DNA of 64,000 bases. Origin: Candidatus Geothrix odensensis. Its GTDB lineage: Bacteria > Acidobacteriota > Holophagae > Holophagales > Holophagaceae. The DNA lies in NCBI GenBank assembly GCA_016714685.1, contig JADKCH010000003.1, forward strand, positions 133,686-197,685, given 5' to 3'. The notes beneath the pieces were generated by a model. The model saw only the letters and a program-made list of their open reading frames with translations, did not search any database and was not told the DNA's origin. Shown piece after piece: positions 33,978-42,408 of the stretch; the stretch's first letter is position 1; every line of letters starts with the position of its first letter. The position numbers were made by a program, and so were the translations under genes.

Positions 33978-35243
33978 TCAGCGGATCACCTCGGCACCCA
34001 TGTAGGGCCGGAGGGCTTCGGGCACCAGGATGCTGCCATCGGGCTGCTGGCAGTTCTCCAGGATCGCCACCCAGGTGCGGCCCACCGCGAGGCCGCTGCC
34101 GTTCAGCGTATGGGCGAAGACGGGCTTGCCCTCCCTGCCCTTGGCGCGGATGTTAGCGCGCCGCGCCTGGAAGTCGCCGAACCAGCTGCAGGAGCTGATC
34201 TCACGGTAGGTGTTCTGCGAGGGCAGCCACACTTCCAGGTCGTAGGTCTTCTGGCTGCTGAAGCCCATGTCGCCGGTGCAGAGCAGCACGCGGCGGTAGG
34301 GCAGCCCGAGGGCTTCCAGGATGGCCTCCGCATCGGCGGTGAGTTTTTCCAGCTCGGCCTCCGCCTGGTCCGCCGCCGCGAAAGTGACCAGCTCCACCTT
34401 GTGGAACTGGTGCTGCCGGATGATGCCCTTGGTGTCCTTGCCGTAGCTGCCCGCCTCGCTGCGGAAGCAGGGCGTGAAGGCGCAGTGGCGCAGGGGCAGT
34501 GAGTCCGCGTTCAGGATCTCGTCGCGGTAGAGGTTGGTGACCGGCACCTCCGCCGTGGGAATCAGGTACAGCGCGCCTTCGCCATGGGGGGTCTTGAAGA
34601 GATCCTGCTCGAACTTGGGCAGCTGGCCGGTGCCGTACATGCTCTCGGCGTTCACCAGGTAGGGCGGGATGACTTCCAGGTAACCCGCGGCCGTCTGCCG
34701 ATCCAGCATGAAAGCGATGAGGGCCCGCTCCAGCCTGGCGCCCTGCCCCTTCAGCACCGAGAAGCGCGCGCCGCTGATCTTGGCCGCCCGGTCCAGGTCC
34801 AGGATGCCGAGCGTCGTGCCCAGTTCCACGTGATCCTTGGGCGCGTCGATGCTGGGGGCCTGGCCCCAGCGCTTGATCTCGACATTGGCGTGCTCATCGC
34901 GGCCCGAGGGCACGCTGGCGTGGGGCGGATTGGGGATGCCCGCGAGGAACTCCTTGAAGGCCGCCTCGACTTCGCGCTCGGCCGCTTCCAGCTCCTTCAA
35001 CTTGTCGCCCACCTCGCGCTGCTGCGCGATGAGGTGGTCCGCGTTCTCCTTGGCCCGCTTGAGGCGGCCCACTTCCTCGCTCACGCGGTTCCGCTCGGCC
35101 TTCAGGGCCTCGGCCTCCTGCAGCACAGAGCGGCGGCGCTGATCCAGCGCCTGGTACTGGCCGCGATCAAGGGTGTAGCCCCGCTCGGACAGGCGGGCCG
35201 CCACGGCGTCGAGGTCGTTGCGGAGGAGGTTGGCGTCGAGCAT
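33978..35243 (-). CDS. serS: Seryl-tRNA synthetase
   Basis: The 421-residue class II synthetase charges tRNA-Ser. The N-terminal coiled-coil arm (about 30-105) that grips the long tRNA variable arm is evident. Motif 2 (CFRSEAGSYGKDTKGIIRQH) and motif 3 (LNGSGLAVGRTWVAILEN) are intact. The length is normal. No T-box leader is apparent upstream. The ABC ATPase gene follows downstream after 56 bp. Confidence 0.96.
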   Translation of the reverse strand: MLDANLLRNDLDAVAARLSERGYTLDRGQYQALDQRRRSVLQEAEALKAERNRVSEEVGRLKRAKENADHLIAQQREVGDKLKELEAAEREVEAAFKEFLAGIPNPPHASVPSGRDEHANVEIKRWGQAPSIDAPKDHVELGTTLGILDLDRAAKISGARFSVLKGQGARLERALIAFMLDRQTAAGYLEVIPPYLVNAESMYGTGQLPKFEQDLFKTPHGEGALYLIPTAEVPVTNLYRDEILNADSLPLRHCAFTPCFRSEAGSYGKDTKGIIRQHQFHKVELVTFAAADQAEAELEKLTADAEAILEALGLPYRRVLLCTGDMGFSSQKTYDLEVWLPSQNTYREISSCSWFGDFQARRANIRAKGREGKPVFAHTLNGSGLAVGRTWVAILENCQQPDGSILVPEALRPYMGAEVIR

Positions 35244-35326
35244 GGTCTGGTTTTCCCGGAAACCTTCATTCTAACTGGCTCCAAGCGGGCCACAGGCGGG
35301 TTTGGAGCTGGCCTTCGCCTGAAGGA

Positions 35327-36334
35327 TCAAGCCTGGGGCCAGGCTCCCTCGGGCGTGGGCTCGCCGGCCCAGGCGGCCGTGAACGCCTCCCGGGCCTCGG
35401 CGACTCCGCCCCCGGCGCCCAGCACCAGGCCCAGCTTGGCCAGGGCGGCCCAGCGGGTGTGCAGGCCGCCAGAGATGGCGCCCAGGTCCTCCAGCTTCCG
35501 CCCCATCTCGTAGGCGGACAGATCGACACCGCCATGGGGGCACTGTGAGGTCACCACCACGGGCAGCCGGCGCTGGCGGCAGTCCTCCAGGAAGGCCTGC
35601 AGATCCCGCCGATCCATGGGCAGGTTGCCGGCGCCGAAGGCCTGGATGAGGACGGCCCGGGCCCCGGCGGGCGCGGGGAACCAGGCCATGCCCGGATGGG
35701 GCGTGACCGTGCGGACGGTGAGGTCCAGCTCGGCACCCAGCCCTGCGGGCACTTGCCGGGGGAACTGCCCCGCCTCGGGGTGCAGACGGATTTCAGCGCC
35801 GATCTCCGCCAGGGGCGGCAGGTTGGGGCTTTGGAACGCCTCGAACTGGCTCACGCTCAGCTTGTCGGCGGCCACGCCACGCAGCCAGTGAGTGCCGAAG
35901 CAGATGCCCACTTCGGGAATGGCGCGGCAGGCCAGGTCCACGGCGTTGACCAGGTTGCTGCGGGCGTCGCTGCGCACGAAGGCGAGCGGTCTCTGGCTGC
36001 CCGTGAGCACCACGGGCTTGCCCAGATCCGCCAGCAGATAGCCCAGCACCGAGGCCGTAAAGGCCATGGTGTCGGTGCCATGGATGATGACGAAGCCGTC
36101 GAAGGCGACCGCCGCCTCGCGCACGCGTCGGGCCAGCGTGAGGATGTGGGGCGGTTCCATGCAGGCGGAGTCCTGGTTGAAGGGCACCTCCACCGACAAC
36201 TCCGCCAGCTGGCCCAGCTCCGGCACCTGCTCCAGCAGGTGGTCCAAGAACTTCCCGGGCGCCAGCGAGGCGGGTTCCCCGCTGGGGGCCATGCCGAGGG
36301 TGCCGCCGGTGTGGAGGAGGAGGATTCTGCGCAT
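35327..36334 (-). CDS. ansA: L-asparaginase, type I-like
   Basis: The 335-residue amidohydrolase converts asparagine to aspartate and ammonia. The N-terminal LLHTGGTLGM carries the nucleophile Thr, and HGTDTMAFTAS holds the second catalytic Thr-Asp. A conserved VLTGSQRPL follows. No signal peptide is seen, so it is the cytoplasmic (AnsA) type. The ATG at 36334 precedes a 237-bp non-coding gap shared with the divergent DUF1275 gene. Confidence 0.9.
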   Translation of the reverse strand: MRRILLLHTGGTLGMAPSGEPASLAPGKFLDHLLEQVPELGQLAELSVEVPFNQDSACMEPPHILTLARRVREAAVAFDGFVIIHGTDTMAFTASVLGYLLADLGKPVVLTGSQRPLAFVRSDARSNLVNAVDLACRAIPEVGICFGTHWLRGVAADKLSVSQFEAFQSPNLPPLAEIGAEIRLHPEAGQFPRQVPAGLGAELDLTVRTVTPHPGMAWFPAPAGARAVLIQAFGAGNLPMDRRDLQAFLEDCRQRRLPVVVTSQCPHGGVDLSAYEMGRKLEDLGAISGGLHTRWAALAKLGLVLGAGGGVAEAREAFTAAWAGEPTPEGAWPQA

Positions 36335-36571
36335 GGATGAAGAATACAGTCTGGAGTCTGGAGGCTGGAGACTGGAGGCAATGCTTTCTGGGGCGTCGCA
36401 AGCGCCGCGCCTGCTTTTAGAGCTGGCGCCGACCCACCGGTTCGCGGAGCCCAAACCCAAACAACACATGGCGGCCGAAGGCCAACAGAGATCCTTGCCT
36501 CCGGACCCCGGGCTCCAAACACCAGTCACCAGCCTGAACACATCGTCCCGACCCAGTAGACTGAAGCATCG

Positions 36572-37468
36572 ATGCGCCGCATTCCCCGCACCATCCAGCT
36601 GATCGTGGCCCGCTACCTGCGTGGGCTGCTCAGGAACCGCCTCGACGGCCAGCAGCTCCAGGCGGCGGTGGAATCCGCCCTGGCCACGCTACCCATCCAG
36701 GAGAAGCTGCTGGTGCGGGAAGGGGCGCTGCGCTCCGAGACCCTCAACCGGCAGCTGGCCTGGGCCATGGCCTTTGTGGCGGGAGCGGTGAACGCGGGCG
36801 GCTTCCTGGCGGTCAGCCACTACACCTCCCACATGACCGGCGTCGTGTCCTCCATGGCCGACGAACTGGCCGCGGGGGACCTCACCACGGCCCTGGCAGC
36901 CCTGGCCATGATGCTGAGCTTCCTCGGCGGCGCCTTCGTCTGCACCACCCTCATCAGCTTCGGCCAGCGGCACCGCATGCGCAGCCGCTACGCCCTCACG
37001 CTGGCGCTGGAGGCCGTGCTGATGCTGATCTTCGGCTTCATGGGCAACCGCCTCCAGCAGGAGATCCAGTTCACGCTGCCCATGACCGTCATGCTGCTCT
37101 GCTTCATCATGGGCCTGCACAACGCCGTGACCTCCATCATCTCCGGCGCGGCCGTGCGCACCACGCACCTTACGGGCACCGTGACCGACATCGGCATCGA
37201 GCTGAGCCGCCTCAGCTACGTGAACCTCCACAACCGTCACGGCCGCGAGCGCATCGTCGCCAACCGGCAGAAGCTGACGCTGCTGCTGCTTATCCTGGCG
37301 TCCTTCCTTGGTGGTGGCGTGGTGGGTGCCTTGGGGTTCCGGCACATCGGCTTCAAGGTGACCGTGCCTCTCGCGGGGTTCCTCTGCTTCCTGGCGGCCC
37401 GCCCGCTGCTGCTGGAGCTGCGACTGCTGCTCCACCGCCTGAAGCGGCAGTGGGCTCCGTCGGAATAG
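36572..37468 (+). CDS. DUF1275 (YoaK-like) membrane protein
   Basis: The 298-residue protein has a basic N-terminal extension of about 60 residues. A DUF1275 domain of six membrane helices follows, with FVAGAVNAGGFLAV, HMTGVVSS and the conserved THLTGTVTDIG. The family is widespread but has no established function; a transport role is suspected. It is convergent with the CarH-like gene and separated from it by 25 bp. Confidence 0.8.
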   Translation: MRRIPRTIQLIVARYLRGLLRNRLDGQQLQAAVESALATLPIQEKLLVREGALRSETLNRQLAWAMAFVAGAVNAGGFLAVSHYTSHMTGVVSSMADELAAGDLTTALAALAMMLSFLGGAFVCTTLISFGQRHRMRSRYALTLALEAVLMLIFGFMGNRLQQEIQFTLPMTVMLLCFIMGLHNAVTSIISGAAVRTTHLTGTVTDIGIELSRLSYVNLHNRHGRERIVANRQKLTLLLLILASFLGGGVVGALGFRHIGFKVTVPLAGFLCFLAARPLLLELRLLLHRLKRQWAPSE

Positions 37469-37493
37469 GACGCAGCGCGACGGCTCAGACCAA

Positions 37494-38342
37494 TCAGAGC
37501 ACTTCCAGCCCGATCATCCGCTCGACGCCCTCGATCTTCCGCGTCCGCACCGCGCCCTGGCCACCGATGAGCAGGTGGCAGCCTGCCGGTAGCCGGTCCT
37601 TCAGGTCCATGAGCAGGCGCCGGGTGGTCTCCCCGGAGCTCTGGATGGACAGGCTGATGGCCACGCGATCCACCTTCAGGGCCCGGGCTGCCTGGGCGAT
37701 GCTCGCCACGGGGAGGTCCACGCCCAGGAGCTCGGTCCGCACCCCCTGGGAGGCGTAGGCCAGGGCCGCCATGAGCAGGCCCAGGCGGTGGCGCTCGCCA
37801 GGCAGGGTACTCAGCAACACGGAACCCAGGCCCGGCAGGATCCGGCAGTCCAGGCGAAGTTGGCGGAGCAGATCCTCCAGCACCTCGGTGACCAGGTGCT
37901 CGTGGTGGATGTCGATGGCCCCTTCCGCCCAGGCCATGCCCACGCGGTCCAGGAGCGGCGCCACCACCTGCTGGAGGAAGGGCTTCCAGCCCAGCTCGTC
38001 GATCGACTCCTTCAGCAGCCCGCGCATTCCGTCCGTCTCCAGGGTGGTGACGGCCTCGAAGAGCCGCTCCACGCGGGGATTGTCCTTGGGGATGAGCAGC
38101 CGCTTCAAGGCCGCCTCCCCGGTCCTGGCCACCAGCGAGGGACGGTGGCCCTGGGCCACGGCCTCGGCCATGAGCCGCAGCTGGTGCAGGTCCTCCTGGC
38201 GGTAACGCCGGTGGCCCGAGGGCAGTCGGACGGGCACGGGGAAGCCGTAGCGGCGCTCCCACACCCGCACCACATCTGCCGACAACCCGGTCTCCGAGCA
38301 GATATCACCAATGCTCAGCAGTTCCGGCTCGACCTTGGCCAT
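37494..38342 (-). CDS. CarH/LitR-like MerR regulator with B12-binding domain
   Basis: The 282-residue protein has a MerR-type helix-turn-helix (about 8-75, with VRVWERRYGFPVPVR and GHRRYRQED). A four-helix cobalamin cap (about 90-165) carries W-x9-EH (WAEGAIDIHHEH), the signature linked to light sensing by adenosylcobalamin in CarH. A Rossmann B12 domain has GERHRLG, matching the ExHxxG site of the lower axial ligand. Such regulators bind DNA as tetramers in the dark and release it in light. The start at ATG 38342 has GGGGGA upstream. An AT-rich palindrome lies directly upstream (38385-38406) and suggests self-control. No carotenoid or photolyase gene is adjacent, so the wider regulon is unknown. 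Confidence 0.78.
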   Translation of the reverse strand: MAKVEPELLSIGDICSETGLSADVVRVWERRYGFPVPVRLPSGHRRYRQEDLHQLRLMAEAVAQGHRPSLVARTGEAALKRLLIPKDNPRVERLFEAVTTLETDGMRGLLKESIDELGWKPFLQQVVAPLLDRVGMAWAEGAIDIHHEHLVTEVLEDLLRQLRLDCRILPGLGSVLLSTLPGERHRLGLLMAALAYASQGVRTELLGVDLPVASIAQAARALKVDRVAISLSIQSSGETTRRLLMDLKDRLPAGCHLLIGGQGAVRTRKIEGVERMIGLEVL

Positions 38343-38384
38343 GATTCCCCCGTCCAGGGCATCATGGTATCTCAATTACGAGTT

Positions 38385-38406
38385 TGTCTAATTTATTATT
38401 TAGACA
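38385..38406. promoter_or_regulatory. AT-rich palindromic operator candidate upstream of the CarH-like gene
   Basis: Arms TGTCTAA and TTAGACA form a perfect 7-bp inverted repeat around an 8-bp AT spacer, in the only strongly AT-rich patch of this area. On the minus strand TTAGAC overlaps one arm and is followed after 16 bases by TACCAT, a plausible -35/-10 pair. A regulator bound here would block that promoter. Confidence 0.5.
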
Positions 38407-38408
38407 TT

Positions 38409-39053
38409 CTAGGAAGCCAGGATGGTGGTCTTGACCTCGTCGAAGCCCTGGTCACTGCTGCAGGTCACCACGACGGCGCACTGGCCCGGCTGGCTCGGAG
38501 GCAACTGCACCTCGCCCTCGTAGGAGCCATCGACGCCCGTCTTCCCTGAGAGCAGGCCCGTGGCCTTCTTGAGGCTGGACACGAGCTTCACCGACACCTC
38601 GGCGCCGGAGACCGGGCTCTGACTCTGGCAGAGCCGCGCGCGCACCTGCACCTTGAACAGGCTTCCGAAGGCCGGCTTGAGCGGCTGATCCAAGACCAGT
38701 TCCAGGGTGTCCACATCGCCTTCCTGCTGAAGGAACTCCAGGATGGCCTGGTCCAGGGGACGGTCGTTGAAGGCCTGCTGCTCCAGAAGGTCGGGCGGCG
38801 TGAGGTCGTACTTCCCGTTCTTGATGTCCCGGATGACCGCGCGGTGCTGCTCGTCCATGCGGCTCTGGATCACGGATTCAGTGACCGGCGGGGCCACCGT
38901 CAGGTCTTCGTACGAGGATCGGTAGCTGTCCAGGATCTCGCCCCCCACGTAGATGAGGGTTTCGATCTTGGGGTTGGACAGCCCCTTGTCCTCCGTCTGC
39001 ACATGGAAGACCCGGTTCCCGTGGCGCACATCCGTGTTGTAGCCGGTGATCAT
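38409..39053 (-). CDS. Conserved hypothetical protein (GYNTDVRHG family)
   Basis: The 214-residue soluble protein has no signal. The N-terminal segment GYNTDVRHGNRVFHVQTEDK with TLIYVGGEILDSYRSSYEDL recurs in uncharacterised proteins of Acidobacteriota and Deltaproteobacteria. The C-terminal half (about 130-214) looks like an Ig-like or carboxypeptidase-regulatory beta sandwich (VSGAEVSVKL, GSYEGEVQLP). No catalytic motif is seen. It lies 54 bp downstream of the response-regulator scaffold gene in the same direction, suggesting a shared operon. Function unknown. Confidence 0.7.
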   Translation of the reverse strand: MITGYNTDVRHGNRVFHVQTEDKGLSNPKIETLIYVGGEILDSYRSSYEDLTVAPPVTESVIQSRMDEQHRAVIRDIKNGKYDLTPPDLLEQQAFNDRPLDQAILEFLQQEGDVDTLELVLDQPLKPAFGSLFKVQVRARLCQSQSPVSGAEVSVKLVSSLKKATGLLSGKTGVDGSYEGEVQLPPSQPGQCAVVVTCSSDQGFDEVKTTILAS

Positions 39054-39107
39054 GAGGGGAACCTGGAGGACAGCCTGGGACTCAGGGGAGCGAAGCGCTT
39101 CATGCGC

Positions 39108-40355
39108 CTATCGTTGCAATCTTCCCGCCAGATCCGGCATGACTTCCCAGGCGATCTCCCGAAGCACCTGGTCGCCCATCCGGGCCACCACGGCCTTGAC
39201 CAGGGCATCCACCAGCACCGGGTCGGCCAGCAGGGCCTGCAGGAGGGCCTGCGCCTGCTCGGGGGAGGCTGGCGCCGCAGCACCGAGGCCAACCTGACCG
39301 GGAGCGGCAGGTACCTGACCACCTGCGGCAGGCGGCACAGCCTCGACGGGCACCGGCAGGACCGGAACCGAACTCACGGGCGCTGGCTCCAGGGCCTCGG
39401 GAGCCGGGGCTTCCAGGTTCGCCGACGGGGTCGGGACGACCTCGCCGATCAGGGAGGCGGCATCTGGAAGATCAGCGAAGAGGTCATCCGCCACCGCCTC
39501 CGGGACGGGCTCGGGCTCGGGCTCGGGAGGCGGGATGGTCGGATGGACATCAGCAGGCACGGCCTCCAACTCTTCGAGGCCGGAAAGGGTGACCAGGTCT
39601 TCCTCTTCGGGGAGCGCCGGCTCGAGGTCAAAGGCGGGGAAGGCCGGCTCGGGGCCTGCGTCGAAGGCCGGAGGCAGGGCCTCGCTGGTCAGATCCTGGA
39701 GGCTGTCCAGGTCCAGTTCCTCCAGCTCCAGCTGCACATTCGGAGGCACCGTGGCGGCCAGGACCGGCTCGGGAAGCACGGGCTCAGCCTCCTCTGGCCA
39801 GAGATCCTCGGCCGTCAGCACCAGCAGATCGTCGTCGGGTTCAGGCAAGAACAGGTCGTCCATCGCCGCGACGCCGGGCGCTTCCGGCTCCGGCCTCAGC
39901 TCGGGCAGGGCCGCCTCGGCCCGCTTCACCAGCTCGCTGGCCGGGGTCGCCGGCACGGTGCTGAAGGGCGAGGGGGCCACCACCACCGGTGTGGCCAGCA
40001 GGGCCTTCACCCGGTCACCCAGCTCCCGCAGCTCGATGGGCTTTTTCAGGAAGCCCTGGATGGGGGCTTTCGCCAGCTTGGCCGGATCGACAGGGTCCAG
40101 CACGCCCGCCATCAGGGCAATGGGCATCTGAGCGGTGGCATCCATGGCCCGCAGGCGGGTCAGCAGGGTCCAGCCATCCATGCCGGGCATGGCCGTGTCC
40201 ACCAGCGCCACGTCGAAGCGTTCGCCCTGCTCAAGACGGTCCAGGGCCTCTGCGGCGGAATCCACGCAGGTGAGCTCCACGTCCGTGGGAGCCAGGAGGG
40301 ATTCGGCAATCCGGTGAATGCTGGGATTGTCGTCCACGAGGAGGAGACGCGGCAT
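39108..40355 (-). CDS. Response-regulator receiver with long acidic Pro-rich linker and C-terminal helical motif
   Basis: The 415-residue protein has an N-terminal receiver (about 1-120) with LLLVDDN, the phospho-Asp53 in ALVDTAMPGMDG, and a conserved Lys in FLKKPIE. About 240 residues of Pro/Glu/Ala-rich low-complexity linker follow. The C-terminus (about 380-415, LVKAVVARMGDQVLREIAWE) is a short helical motif found at the end of other regulator-scaffold proteins of this lineage. There is no DNA-binding domain, so it probably works through protein contacts. The histidine kinase that phosphorylates it is unknown. Confidence 0.75.
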   Translation of the reverse strand: MPRLLLVDDNPSIHRIAESLLAPTDVELTCVDSAAEALDRLEQGERFDVALVDTAMPGMDGWTLLTRLRAMDATAQMPIALMAGVLDPVDPAKLAKAPIQGFLKKPIELRELGDRVKALLATPVVVAPSPFSTVPATPASELVKRAEAALPELRPEPEAPGVAAMDDLFLPEPDDDLLVLTAEDLWPEEAEPVLPEPVLAATVPPNVQLELEELDLDSLQDLTSEALPPAFDAGPEPAFPAFDLEPALPEEEDLVTLSGLEELEAVPADVHPTIPPPEPEPEPVPEAVADDLFADLPDAASLIGEVVPTPSANLEAPAPEALEPAPVSSVPVLPVPVEAVPPAAGGQVPAAPGQVGLGAAAPASPEQAQALLQALLADPVLVDALVKAVVARMGDQVLREIAWEVMPDLAGRLQR

Positions 40356-40439
40356 CGGAAACCTCGGGAAGCCGGGAGGAAGAGAGAGTGGCTGGGCACA
40401 ACGCTACCAGAAATGTGCACTTCGATAGCAACGGATCGA

Positions 40440-41732
40440 TCAGCGCAGCAGCTTCCTAAGCGTCCGGATCCGTTCCACCTCCACGAGACGGACCATCAGC
40501 ACCCGGTCGCCCACCCAGATCCAGGCCACACCGAGCGGCTCCCGCAGCGCGACCTCCGGGCCTCGCGGCAGCCAGCCCTTCACGGAAGCCCGGAGCTCCA
40601 TGGCCGCGCGCCACTCGGCGCGGTAGGTTTCGAACAGCGCCTGCCGCTGCCGTTCCGGTGGCAGGGAGCTCTCATTCCAGCGCTGGTCCCAGGCGTCGAC
40701 GGCGCCGGTGTCGCGCCAGGCCCAGGCGGCGTCCCAGGCCGGCCAGGGCAGCGCGTCGGCCGCCACCTCGGTCCAGTCGGCCCGGACCAGGGAGCTGAGC
40801 TTGCGGACCATCCCCTCTTCCGGGAGGGCCTCCACCAGAGCCATGCGCTGGGGCGGGTGGGCATTCAGCATGCCGGGGCCCGCCGCCAGGCGTCGCCAGC
40901 GGCCGCCCTCCAGGGCCCAGAGGGTCCACCCCTGGGAGCCACCATGCCAGAGGCGGCCCCCGGTCGGCATCCACACGCGGTCTCCGGCGCGCCACGGGAT
41001 CTCCAGCCGCAGGCCCGGGAGGTCCCGGCCATCCTCGGACAGGGCCTCCAGCTTCGTGGCGATTCCTTTTGGTGGCGGTGGCAGGCCGACCTCATCCCAG
41101 GCCGCGAGGGTCGCTTCCCCGGGCTCCGCGTCCATGGGGAGCGCACTGAGCAGCAGCCGCGACTCACCGGGTTCGAAGAAGCCCACCAGCACCGCCCGGC
41201 CATCCCAGCTGAAGCGGCTCCAGGGACCGGACTGCGCGGACCAGAGGACGCGGCCCTCCGGCACTTCGAGCAGACGGGTCTCGAAGCGGCCCGGCCCCAT
41301 CTGCAAGGTCACGAGCAGGCGGTTGCCCTTCGCCGGATCCAGTCGGGCCGAGCAGAGCGGGGCGTCGAAGCGGTAGTGCCGCCACTCGAGCCCTCGCCAT
41401 AGCACCACCTCGCTACGGCCCTCCGGGCCATTCAGCGCGAGCCCCTGGTCTGCCAGGTACGGGGAGGCCGGCTCCCAGGGCGTGCCAAAGCCGCCCTCGA
41501 AGGGCCAGGCATCCGGCTGGTCCGGATCCTGGGCGCCCTGGAAACGGGGCGCCCAGCCGTCCGTCAGACGATATTCCGACTGCGCCTCATAGCCACCCAG
41601 GTTCATGATCACCGGAGCCTCCGGGGCGCCGACGCCCCCCTCGCTGACCGGACGCGGCGCCTGCACCACCGCGAAGAGCAGCAGCATGGCGGCGATGAAG
41701 AGGCTGGCGATGATGTACCGTTGGGGGATCAC
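40440..41732 (-). CDS. Membrane-anchored protein of unknown function
   Basis: I do not recognise this 430-residue protein. It has one N-terminal membrane helix (about 7-24). A large periplasmic region rich in Trp, Arg, Gly and Pro follows, with repeated beta-strand patterns (SRFSWDGRAVLVGFF, GWTLWALEGGRWRR) that suggest a beta-propeller-like fold. No catalytic motif is visible. The GTG start at 41732 has no convincing ribosome binding site. It lies upstream of the receiver-scaffold gene by 84 bp and is divergent from the CYTH gene. Confidence 0.6.
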   Translation of the reverse strand: MIPQRYIIASLFIAAMLLLFAVVQAPRPVSEGGVGAPEAPVIMNLGGYEAQSEYRLTDGWAPRFQGAQDPDQPDAWPFEGGFGTPWEPASPYLADQGLALNGPEGRSEVVLWRGLEWRHYRFDAPLCSARLDPAKGNRLLVTLQMGPGRFETRLLEVPEGRVLWSAQSGPWSRFSWDGRAVLVGFFEPGESRLLLSALPMDAEPGEATLAAWDEVGLPPPPKGIATKLEALSEDGRDLPGLRLEIPWRAGDRVWMPTGGRLWHGGSQGWTLWALEGGRWRRLAAGPGMLNAHPPQRMALVEALPEEGMVRKLSSLVRADWTEVAADALPWPAWDAAWAWRDTGAVDAWDQRWNESSLPPERQRQALFETYRAEWRAAMELRASVKGWLPRGPEVALREPLGVAWIWVGDRVLMVRLVEVERIRTLRKLLR

Positions 41733-41789
41733 AAGGGGTCCGGTGCCTTTGCACCATCATGCCCCAGCCCGGCGGGAGGCCGGTCCCCG

Positions 41790-42314
41790 ATGAAGCACAA
41801 ATCCCCCATCGAGACCGAGCTGAAGCTGCGCATCCCGGCCACCGGCCCTTACCGCGCCCTGCTGGAAGCCCTCGGCTTCCATGAAGTCCATCCGGCCCAG
41901 GCCGAGGTGAGCGTGCTCTGGGACCGGAACGGGGAGCTCCGCGCCACGGGCTCCGCCCTGCGCACGCGGTCCTACGCGGGCCAGTCCCGGCTCACCTGGA
42001 AGGGCCCCAAAGTGCCGGACCCCATCCTGAAGATCCGCCCTGAACAGGAAAGCGGCATCGAGAACCCTGAAGCCCTGGATGCCATCCTCCGCGCCCTCGG
42101 CTACGCCCCCGTCCTGCGGATGGAGAAGTCCCGCGCCGTCTGGGAGCGGGCGGAGCTGGAGGCCTGCCTCGATGAGACGCCCTTCGGCTGCTACCTCGAG
42201 CTGGAGGGCGAGCCTCAGGCCATCCGGGCCGCCATGGAGAGCCTGGGCCTCGCCCCCGATCGCGCCGAGCCACGCAGCTACCCCGAGCTGTACGCCGCGC
42301 ATGGACTTGGCTAA
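41790..42314 (+). CDS. CYTH-domain protein (class IV adenylate cyclase/thiamine triphosphatase-like)
   Basis: The 174-residue protein is a complete CYTH tunnel fold. The hallmark ExExK is present at Glu8, Glu10 and Lys12 (IETELKL). Further basic and acidic residues follow on alternating strands (LRTRSY, LTWKGP, LELEGEP). Members hydrolyse triphosphates (thiamine triphosphate, inorganic triphosphate) or make cAMP. The CyaB-type spacing and GCYLELEG strand fit class IV cyclases, but activity cannot be told from sequence. ATG 41790 is the first good start. Confidence 0.78.
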   Translation: MKHKSPIETELKLRIPATGPYRALLEALGFHEVHPAQAEVSVLWDRNGELRATGSALRTRSYAGQSRLTWKGPKVPDPILKIRPEQESGIENPEALDAILRALGYAPVLRMEKSRAVWERAELEACLDETPFGCYLELEGEPQAIRAAMESLGLAPDRAEPRSYPELYAAHGLG

Positions 42315-42319
42315 AAGGG

Positions 42320-42404
42320 CTGGTCGCGGGAAACGTGGAAGGCGCGGAAAATCGACGGTCCCCCATTCGCGGTTTCTGCGAATTTCCGGGCCTTCCGCGA
42401 CCAG
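42320..42404. repeat. Long imperfect inverted repeat between convergent genes
   Basis: Outer arms CTGGTCGCGG (42320-42329) and CCGCGACCAG (42395-42404) are perfect. The next bases also pair imperfectly (GGAAGGCGCGG against a CCGGGCCTTCC stretch), and an inner TTCGC / GCGAA pair lies near 42365-42382. The element fills the gap between the convergent CYTH and PLP-enzyme genes and could act as a bidirectional terminator or be a remnant of a dispersed repeat. There is no clear U-tract. Confidence 0.5.
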
Positions 42405-42408
42405 GCTT

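Noticed and set aside
36335..36571. Possible small gene or repeat array in the gap before the DUF1275 gene
   Set aside because: Only a few imperfect CTGGAG copies around 36350-36376 are seen. No ribosome binding site or conserved peptide supports a gene.
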